This document shows, in pieces, positions 58,096-64,000 of a stretch of 64,000 bases of DNA. Position numbers and translations under genes: made by a program. Where the stretch lies: assembly GCA_023417935.1 (NCBI GenBank), contig JAEZDY010000023.1, positions 248,001-312,000 of the forward strand. Direction: 5' to 3'. The notes beneath the pieces are model-generated. The model was not told the origin of the DNA. It worked only from the letters and a program-made list of their open reading frames with translations, and searched no databases. Position 1 is the stretch's first letter; every line of letters begins with the position of its first letter. The stretch is from Bacteroidota bacterium (GTDB lineage: Bacteria; Bacteroidota; Bacteroidia; Bacteroidales; Lentimicrobiaceae).

Positions 58096-58881
58096 ATGAA
58101 CCAACCACTTGCATACGTTCATCCACAGGCAAAAGTTGCCAAAAACACGGTAATTGAGCCTTTTGTTAATATAGAAAAAAATGTTGAAATAGGCGAAGGA
58201 ACATGGATTGGATCCAACGTAACCATCATGGAAGGCGCCAGGATAGGGAAGAATTGTAAGATTTTCCCCGGTGCAGTAATTGCTGCTGTGCCACAAGATC
58301 TTAAATTCAACAATGAAGAAACTATTGTTAAGATTGGAGATAACACTGTTATCCGTGAATTTGTAACAATAAACAGGGGTACTAAAGCTAATTATGAAAC
58401 TGTTGTTGGCAGCAATTGCCTGTTAATGGCATATGTACATGTTGCGCACGACTGTATAATCGGAAATAATGTTATTCTTGCCAACGGTGCTACCCTTGCC
58501 GGACATATTGTAGTAGAAGACTGGGCAATTATAGGCGGCTTATCAGCTGTACATCAATTTGTTAATATTGGTGCACATGTTATGATATCAGGCGGATCGC
58601 TTGTTCGCAAAGATGTGCCGCCTTTCACTAAAGCAGCTCGTGAGCCTCTTTCATATGTTGGAGTCAATTCTATTGGTTTGCGTAGAAGAGGTTTCACTTC
58701 TGAAAAAATCAATGAAATTCAGGACATATACCGATTCATATACCTGAGAGGTAACAATGTTTCACAAGCTTTGGAGTACATTGAAGCTAATCTTCCAGCA
58801 ACAAGCGAAAGAGATGAGATTATAACCTTCATTTCAAAGTCAAGCCGTGGAATAATGAAAGGATATTCAAAGCAAATTTAA
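58096..58881 (+). CDS. lpxA: UDP-N-acetylglucosamine acyltransferase LpxA
   Basis: 261 aa, the standard length. Hexapeptide repeats begin IGEGTWIGSNVTIMEGARIG. The active-site His lies in MAYVHVAHDCIIGNNVILANGATLAGH, followed by IGGLSAVHQFVNIGAHVMISGGS and the conserved VGVNSIGLRRRGF entering the C-terminal helical domain. LpxA adds the first 3-hydroxyacyl chain to UDP-GlcNAc. It directly follows lpxC/fabZ and ends in a strong hairpin, closing the operon. Confidence 0.97.
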   Translation: MNQPLAYVHPQAKVAKNTVIEPFVNIEKNVEIGEGTWIGSNVTIMEGARIGKNCKIFPGAVIAAVPQDLKFNNEETIVKIGDNTVIREFVTINRGTKANYETVVGSNCLLMAYVHVAHDCIIGNNVILANGATLAGHIVVEDWAIIGGLSAVHQFVNIGAHVMISGGSLVRKDVPPFTKAAREPLSYVGVNSIGLRRRGFTSEKINEIQDIYRFIYLRGNNVSQALEYIEANLPATSERDEIITFISKSSRGIMKGYSKQI

Positions 58882-58892
58882 AAGTTCAATTC

Positions 58893-58938
58893 ATTAGAAA
58901 CGGCCATCAATTTATTGGTATTGGTGGCCGTTTCTAAT
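58893..58938. terminator. Long hairpin after lpxA
   Basis: Arms 58893-58910 and 58921-58938 pair over 18 bp with one G-T wobble (core AAACGGCCA / TGGCCGTTT) around a 10-nt loop. The following T tract is short. It also lies 14 bp before the ABC ATPase start. Confidence 0.75.
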
Positions 58939-58951
58939 TAGTTATAAAACG

Positions 58952-59611
58952 ATGGTTACAATTACTCTTGATAAAATAGGTAAGCAATATAATAATGATT
59001 GGATCTTCTCTGATCTATCGTGTGAAATTTCACCCGAAAACCCTACTGTGATCCTTGGCTCTAATGGTTCAGGAAAATCAACACTGCTACAGGTTATACT
59101 CTCAGCAATTACACCAACCCTAGGTGAAGTAAAGTATTTGAACGATGCCATAATAATAGCTCCGGAAAACGCTTTCAGACTAATGGCAATTAGTGCTCCT
59201 TACATTGAACTGATAGAAGAGTTTACCCTGGAGGAAATGATCAATTTTCATCGTCGCCTCAAGCCATGCTACCGCAATCTTACTGCAATGGAGGTAACCA
59301 AAATATGTAAGCTTGAGAAGAGCTTTCATAAACCAATAAGGAACTTCTCCTCTGGAATGAAACAAAGGGTAAAACTGGCACTTGCTATTTTAAGCGAAAC
59401 ACCTGTTTTGTTGCTTGATGAACCCACATCTAATCTCGACCAGGCTGGTATTGATTGGTACAATGAGCTTATAATCAAATATTATAAAAATCGCACTGTT
59501 ATTGTGAGTTCTAATTCTATTGCTCATGAATTCAATTTCTGTAAGCAGAATATTAACCTTGAGGATTATAAAGGAATTCCAGTAACAGATCCTTCCCTCC
59601 TATTGTTTTAA
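58952..59611 (+). CDS. Orphan ABC transporter ATP-binding protein
   Basis: 219 aa. Walker A ILGSNGSGKSTLLQ, signature NFSSGMKQRVKLALAIL, Walker B VLLLDEPTSNLDQAG and the H-loop region (VIVSSNSIAHEF) with Asn-Ser in place of the usual His-Asp context. There is no permease gene nearby. It sits between lpxA and efp, behind the lpxA hairpin. It could serve an unlinked membrane partner. The altered switch region (SNSIAHE) may lower ATPase activity or reflect family variation. Confidence 0.88.
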   Translation: MVTITLDKIGKQYNNDWIFSDLSCEISPENPTVILGSNGSGKSTLLQVILSAITPTLGEVKYLNDAIIIAPENAFRLMAISAPYIELIEEFTLEEMINFHRRLKPCYRNLTAMEVTKICKLEKSFHKPIRNFSSGMKQRVKLALAILSETPVLLLDEPTSNLDQAGIDWYNELIIKYYKNRTVIVSSNSIAHEFNFCKQNINLEDYKGIPVTDPSLLLF

Positions 59612-59752
59612 GCATCAACCACATTGTTTTAAGCATTTTAACCTTATTGTTTTAATATCCTTATCCTTAGTTTTTTAATAGCATAACCTTAAAATTCAGT
59701 ATAGTTGTAACCTGGTTATACTTCAAATAATCAACTACATCCCTTAAGTGTG

Positions 59753-59782
59753 TTGTTGATTCAAGATAAAGTATTAATTTTG
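59753..59782 (+). promoter_or_regulatory. efp promoter
   Basis: TTG (59753-59755), 19 bp, TAATTTTG (59775-59782), about 25 bp before the efp ATG. Confidence 0.7.
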
Positions 59783-59807
59783 AACCCTAAAATACATAAG
59801 ATAATAT

Positions 59808-60374
59808 ATGGCAACAACCGCTGACTTTAGAAACGGCCTATGCATAGAATACAATGGTGATCTTTATTCCGTAGTGGAATTTCAGCATGTTAAACCTGGT
59901 AAAGGTGGTGCATTCGTAAGAACAAAACTCAGAAACCTAAAAACCGGCAAGGTAATACCAAACACATTTAACGCCGGAGTTAAAATAGATGTAGCTAGAG
60001 TAGAACGCAGACCCTATCAGTTCCTTTACAAGGATGACAATGGATATAATTTCATGCATAGTGAAACATATGAGCAGGTATCAATTGAAGAAACTATAAT
60101 AAATGCTCCCCAATTCCTAAAGGAAGGACAAGGTGTTGAAATCTTGTTTCACGCTGAAACAGAAACTCCATTGAGTTGTGACCTACCACCTTTCGTTGAA
60201 TTAACTGTTACTTACACTGAACCTGGCTTAAGGGGTGATACAGCTAATAATGCTTTAAAACCCGCAACTGTTGATACAGGTGCATCAGTAAACGTGCCTC
60301 TCTTTATTGGTGAAGGTGAGCGAATTAGAGTTGATACCCGCACCGGCGATTATTCTGAAAGAGTTAAATCATAA
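59808..60374 (+). CDS. efp: Elongation factor P
   Basis: 188 aa. The three beta-barrel domains are evident: FRNGLCIEYNGDLYSVVEFQHVKPGKGGAFVRTKL with the modifiable Lys of PGKGGA, then YQFLYKDDNGYNFMHSETYEQ, then VELTVTYTEPGLRGDTANNALKPATVDTGASVNVPLFI and the end GERIRVDTRTGDYSERV. EF-P rescues ribosomes stalled at polyproline. The Lys tip (PGKGG) is of the kind modified by EpmA, or unmodified in some Bacteroidetes. It has its own promoter and terminator. Confidence 0.97.
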   Translation: MATTADFRNGLCIEYNGDLYSVVEFQHVKPGKGGAFVRTKLRNLKTGKVIPNTFNAGVKIDVARVERRPYQFLYKDDNGYNFMHSETYEQVSIEETIINAPQFLKEGQGVEILFHAETETPLSCDLPPFVELTVTYTEPGLRGDTANNALKPATVDTGASVNVPLFIGEGERIRVDTRTGDYSERVKS

Positions 60375-60387
60375 TTAGTTTATTCAG

Positions 60388-60410
60388 AACCGGGTGTTAC
60401 CCGGTTTTTT
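60388..60410 (+). terminator. efp terminator
   Basis: AACCGGG and CCCGGTT pair around TGTTA, followed by T6. It lies 14 bp after efp and shows that the true start of the next gene is ATG 60427. Confidence 0.88.
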
Positions 60411-60426
60411 AATACAATTACTTCCC

Positions 60427-61374
60427 ATGGACCTTCAACCCTCCATTAGTTTAAAAACTATTACAGATATTACGGGTGCAACAACCGATTCTGATACAGA
60501 CCTGCAAGTTACCGGATTGAATGAAATTCATATGGTTCGCAATGGTGATCTTACTTTTGTTGACCACCCCAAGTACTATGCAAAAGCAGTTAACTCAAAA
60601 GCTACTTTTATCATCATCAATAAAATTGTTGATTGTCCTGAAGATAAAGTGCTTATATTACATTCTGACCCATTCGCTGCATATGTACAATTAGTAAGGA
60701 AATTCAGACCGTTTGAGCCAGCTGTTTCAATTGTTTCTCCATCATCTGAAATCGGAGAAGGTACAGTCATTCAACCGAATGCCTTTGTTGGTAATCACGT
60801 TAAGATTGGAAAAAATTGCATAATACATGCTAATGTTTGTATATACGACCACACAGTAATTGGCGATAATGTTATTATACATTCAGGCACTATATTGGGT
60901 GCTGATGCTTACTACTTTCAAAGGAAGCCTGAAGGTTACAGGAAATTTGAATCATGTGGCAGGGTGGTAATCAGCGATAATGTCGAAATTGGTGCCTTAT
61001 GCTCAATTGATAAGGGAGTTTCGGGTGATACATTTATTGGAGTAGGTACCAAGTTTGACAACCACGTGCAAGTAGGACACGATACGTATATAGGCAACAA
61101 CTGTTTAATTGGATCCCATTGTGCTATTGCAGGCGTTACAAGGATTGAGGACGATGTTATATTATGGGGTAAAGTCGTGATTAACAAAGATCTTGTTATA
61201 GGCAAAGGAGCAATTATCTTAGCAACTTCAGGTGTGGATAAAAGCATTGAAGGAGGAAAAACATACTTTGGTGTGCCTGTTGAAGAAGCCCGTAAAAAGT
61301 GGCGCGAACTTGCTTCACTTAGAATGCTACCTTCAGTTCTATCCGAACTTAGAAAGTTAATACCAAAGGAATAA
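60427..61374 (+). CDS. Second LpxD-like N-acyltransferase
   Basis: 315 aa from ATG 60427 (MDLQPSISLKTITDITGATT); a codon at 60394 lies within the efp terminator and is rejected. The N-terminal domain LTFVDHPKYYAKAVNSKATFIIIN and hexapeptide repeats (EIGEGTVIQPNAFVGNHVKIG) match LpxD, and the active-site His is kept in FDNHVQVGHDTYIGN. It is much diverged from the 55.6-kb copy: YYFQRKPEGYRKFESCGRVV replaces the typical FGF-containing loop. It may act on a different acyl chain or sugar. Its C-terminal helix differs in length too. Confidence 0.88.
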   Translation: MDLQPSISLKTITDITGATTDSDTDLQVTGLNEIHMVRNGDLTFVDHPKYYAKAVNSKATFIIINKIVDCPEDKVLILHSDPFAAYVQLVRKFRPFEPAVSIVSPSSEIGEGTVIQPNAFVGNHVKIGKNCIIHANVCIYDHTVIGDNVIIHSGTILGADAYYFQRKPEGYRKFESCGRVVISDNVEIGALCSIDKGVSGDTFIGVGTKFDNHVQVGHDTYIGNNCLIGSHCAIAGVTRIEDDVILWGKVVINKDLVIGKGAIILATSGVDKSIEGGKTYFGVPVEEARKKWRELASLRMLPSVLSELRKLIPKE

Positions 61375-61446
61375 ATTACTTATCTTAATGCATTATCCTC
61401 TGTTGTACCAGCAGTGGAAGCCTTTATATTTCTTATTGGAAATTAC

Positions 61447-62928
61447 TTAATCTTCCCGATAATAACCTGAAGCATCTTCAAGGTTATCAATATTTTCATC
61501 AAGAGATTGAATGTACTTATCATCCTTATGGTATAGGTCCATTGCTACAATCATAGCAAAAAAGCCCCAAAAAGGTATAGATGCCTTATCAGTATCCAGG
61601 AAATTATTTAATAATCCGTGCACAAAATAGGTGCATAAGGATAATACAGCAACCAGACTAAATAATTTAATCTCCTTGTTTTTTGCTTTCCTATATACCT
61701 TAATACCGGTGTATATAATAGTGGAGATCATTATGAGTATAATTATTAACCCTGGGAAACCTTGTTCAGACAGAGGTCCAATATATTCACTATGAGCATT
61801 ACCCAAATCACCGGCATTAGTACTTATGATGGTGCGTTCCTGGGATCTCTGGAAAGGTGCGTAAATAAACTGGTATGTACCAGGTCCCCACCCTACAACA
61901 GGTCTTTCATAAAACATGCGGAAAGCTGATTGCCATCTATTGATACGTTCAAGATTTGACGCATCAGATGAAATGTTGTATATCGACTGAACATGCTCAA
62001 CAAAATTGCCTGATGAATCTTGTTTATTTTTTTCTAACACATAAAGTATTTCGTATTGGAAAATATAGAAAGAAGAAACTAAGCCAATAGTTGTAATCAT
62101 GATCCATCTGAACTTGATCTTAAAAACTATCAGTAGAGCAATAACAACAATTGCGGCAATACTAACCCAGGCTGCACGGCTATATGAAAGAAATAATGCA
62201 ACAAGCAGTAATACAGTTAAGATCCCGGCGTAGAGCCTGTATGTTTTCGATCGGCTACTATTAAATGTAAAACCTACAAATACAGGAAGGAAAAAAGCGA
62301 GTATTCCCCCATAAGCAGTATGGTCATTATAAAAAGGTTTCATAACCCAATGCCCCTGCTTTTCAGCGAAGCCATAAAAACTATGCTGATAAGTTGTGTA
62401 AATGATTACAATACCTAAAGCAATTACATACAGCCAGTTGAAGTAATTAATATTCCTTGCGTTTTTAAATAATGCAATTCCAAGGAAATAAAAAGGAACC
62501 ACAAACCATAAACGTGAAAAAAGGAACTTAAATGATACAAGTGGCAGTTCACTAGTTATACTGGTGATCAATATCCAGAAAAGACTCAGGTATACAGTCC
62601 ATGAAACGGGATGGTTTAAGATGCGCTTATCATAATGCCCGTTAAAGATTGTTTTAAGAAAAAAGAGCAGTAATATACCAACAAGCAATGGCTCAGTGGG
62701 AATTGATACCCCAATACCCATTTCCTTATCAGCAATATTAACAGCCAGTGGTGCAAGGAAAACAATGAATAGTAATAACTTATCGAGCCAGAAGATATAC
62801 ATAAGGCCCACTATTATAACTACTGGAATGAAGATACCCCAGTAATGCTCCTTAACAATAAGAAGTGAGTTCAGTAGTATAAATAACCCACTGAGCAAAT
62901 AAAACCATTTGACTTTAATTTTTGCCAA
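61447..62928 (-). CDS. O-antigen ligase / polymerase family membrane protein
   Basis: 493 aa with about 12 hydrophobic segments. The large periplasmic loop (residues about 300-390) has the family motif region WQSAFRMFYERPVVGWGPGTYQFIYAPFQRS, followed by NAHSEYIGPLSEQGFPGLI; the GxGPG and HSEYI phrases are typical of the O-antigen ligase (PF04932, Wzy/WaaL) family. Such proteins polymerise or attach polysaccharide to lipid A-core. It is 29 bp downstream of the Wzz-like gene on the same strand, so both belong to a polysaccharide cluster that continues past the window. Confidence 0.88.
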   Translation of the reverse strand: MAKIKVKWFYLLSGLFILLNSLLIVKEHYWGIFIPVVIIVGLMYIFWLDKLLLFIVFLAPLAVNIADKEMGIGVSIPTEPLLVGILLLFFLKTIFNGHYDKRILNHPVSWTVYLSLFWILITSITSELPLVSFKFLFSRLWFVVPFYFLGIALFKNARNINYFNWLYVIALGIVIIYTTYQHSFYGFAEKQGHWVMKPFYNDHTAYGGILAFFLPVFVGFTFNSSRSKTYRLYAGILTVLLLVALFLSYSRAAWVSIAAIVVIALLIVFKIKFRWIMITTIGLVSSFYIFQYEILYVLEKNKQDSSGNFVEHVQSIYNISSDASNLERINRWQSAFRMFYERPVVGWGPGTYQFIYAPFQRSQERTIISTNAGDLGNAHSEYIGPLSEQGFPGLIIILIMISTIIYTGIKVYRKAKNKEIKLFSLVAVLSLCTYFVHGLLNNFLDTDKASIPFWGFFAMIVAMDLYHKDDKYIQSLDENIDNLEDASGYYRED

Positions 62929-62957
62929 CTCTCTTCCTCTAGATTACATTAATTTTA

Positions 62958-63956
62958 TTAATCAGCTTTTGTCAACTCAGCAATAGCATGGTTTATTTTC
63001 CTGTTTTCCTTAACTGAGATAACAACAACAGAAAAGAATACTGCAGCTACAACTGAATAAAGTACAATGAGCCAGCGTATAGGATAAGATTTTTTATCAG
63101 CTATGGTGGGGCTGGTAACTACATTGAGGAAAGTGAATGTTTTTTCTGCATCATAAACTGCCATATCATACTTCAATTCAAAATCAGCGTATATGTGCAT
63201 GATATCAGAGCGGCGTTGTGACAATACGGCCAGTTCTCCTGCCTTTTGCTCAAAGTTGGTTTTTAATTGTATCACATCAGTGGTTGGCTTTGCTCCGGTA
63301 CTTCCATCAAAGGTTTTCAAATAACCTCTTGTAATTTCCGTTGCCTGTGCATCAAAATCATAAAGACCGTATTCCAGTCTTAACTTAGCTAGAGCGTTCT
63401 CTACACTGTCCAACTGCGCTTTCTTTTCTTTGAGAGTCCATCCAAGACTTTTTACTACTTCATTGTATTTATCCTTGTGTATTCTTCTAATCTTCTGATT
63501 GCAAAACTCCATGATTGAGTTGACCATGTTGTATGCTACAACAGGGTCCTTATCAGTAACCTGAATTTCAATTGACTCCCACTGGGTCTTATTTATCCTA
63601 ACATTTTCATTGTATAAGTACATCATGGTTGAATAATAATACTTATATCCTGTATCAATCTTATAATGCTCACTGAGATTGTACTTTTTGATCACACTAT
63701 CTTTGATATCTTTTGACTGTAGCCATTGAAGCATCTGTTCTGATTCACTCTCATCTGAATATGGCGCTATATTCGAAGGATATACCAGTGCATGAGATTT
63801 AAACTTAGGAGTTATAAAAAAGGGTGATGAAAAAACCATAGCCAGAACCGCTGCTGCAATAGCAATGACTAAAAGGTGCATCTTCCACTTGAGGAATATT
63901 TTCATCAAACTCAGGTTATTGAAGTAATTTTCCATATTCGGCTTTACTTTGTTCAT
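62958..63956 (-). CDS. Wzz/chain-length determinant-like polysaccharide co-polymerase
   Basis: 332 aa. Two membrane helices (about residues 27-50 and 290-312) bracket a large periplasmic part with coiled coil (LKEKKAQLDSVENALAKLRLEYGLYD, about 174-200), the PCP plan. The segment TSPTIADKKSYPIRWLIVL before TM2 resembles the Pro-rich PCP motif. There is no cytoplasmic kinase domain. It should set polysaccharide chain length together with the ligase/polymerase gene next to it. An ATG eight codons in (MENYFNN) is an alternative start. Confidence 0.85.
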   Translation of the reverse strand: MNKVKPNMENYFNNLSLMKIFLKWKMHLLVIAIAAAVLAMVFSSPFFITPKFKSHALVYPSNIAPYSDESESEQMLQWLQSKDIKDSVIKKYNLSEHYKIDTGYKYYYSTMMYLYNENVRINKTQWESIEIQVTDKDPVVAYNMVNSIMEFCNQKIRRIHKDKYNEVVKSLGWTLKEKKAQLDSVENALAKLRLEYGLYDFDAQATEITRGYLKTFDGSTGAKPTTDVIQLKTNFEQKAGELAVLSQRRSDIMHIYADFELKYDMAVYDAEKTFTFLNVVTSPTIADKKSYPIRWLIVLYSVVAAVFFSVVVISVKENRKINHAIAELTKAD

Positions 63957-64000
63957 TCTGAATAAATATCTTGCTTTTGTATAGAAGGAACGTTTTTTTT

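Noticed and set aside
61375..61446. Terminator between convergent second lpxD and O-antigen ligase
   Set aside because: No stable inverted repeat was found in this short space.

Overview
The window is a 64 kb piece of a Bacteroidota (Bacteroidetes) chromosome. The evidence is: five proteins with type IX secretion (T9SS) C-terminal sorting domains plus a sixth decayed one; the T9SS response regulator PorX; a fused LpxC-FabZ enzyme inside an lpxD-lpxC/fabZ-lpxA cluster with a second LpxD; a long Ala/Glu tail on ribosomal protein S16; and promoters of the Bacteroidetes type (TTG, about 17-21 bp, TAnnTTTG) with very short leaders and weak Shine-Dalgarno signals. No rRNA, tRNA, CRISPR array, prophage or intact insertion sequence was seen.

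Layout. 0-7.6 kb: truncated rhomboid protease, a lipoprotein hydrolase, a zinc-ribbon membrane protein, then a minus-strand block of DUF2851 protein, NSS transporter, an unlisted 41-codon MetS-like small subunit, and a helix-hairpin-helix protein. 7.7-10.3 kb: coiled-coil protein, zapA, a 6S-like RNA and rny. 10.3-14.6 kb: an AraC/YceI/pirin/LigB-dioxygenase block, a DUF493 protein, and a spacer with a dead T9SS fragment and GTTCAA arrays. 14.6-24.1 kb: DUF58, trxA, dnaE, an AsmA-like/GT51 fusion, a hydrolase and a T9SS cargo. 24.1-30.7 kb: a frameshifted short UvrA-like ATPase with a stand-alone CAT-fold acyltransferase, rpsP-rimM-trmN6, and a decayed AbiE-like pair. 30.7-43.7 kb: outer-membrane beta-barrel, tex, a spermidine-synthase-fold protein, three large T9SS surface proteins, and a lipoprotein. 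43.7-54 kb: orphan LutA-like protein, aroA-aroB, proline dehydrogenase, purB, ald, tsaE-porX. 54-61.4 kb: HD-domain protein and the lipid A cluster with an ABC ATPase and efp. 61.4-64 kb: O-antigen ligase and Wzz-like genes.

Functional links. PorX regulates T9SS expression in the family and the T9SS cargoes would use that secretion system. The lipid A genes and the O-antigen ligase/Wzz pair serve the outer leaflet; A-LPS is also the anchor for T9SS cargo in well-studied species. zapA, rny and the 6S-like RNA form a growth and RNA-metabolism block.

Most unusual signal. Several unrelated short tandem repeat families begin at the stop codon of the upstream gene, so that the repeat unit itself supplies TAG or TAA: rhomboid, HhH protein, MetS, one T9SS cargo, trmN6, DUF2784 protein, beta-barrel protein and tsaE. 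Related in-frame 30-33 bp minisatellites sit inside DUF2851 and trmN6. I know of no named element class that explains this.
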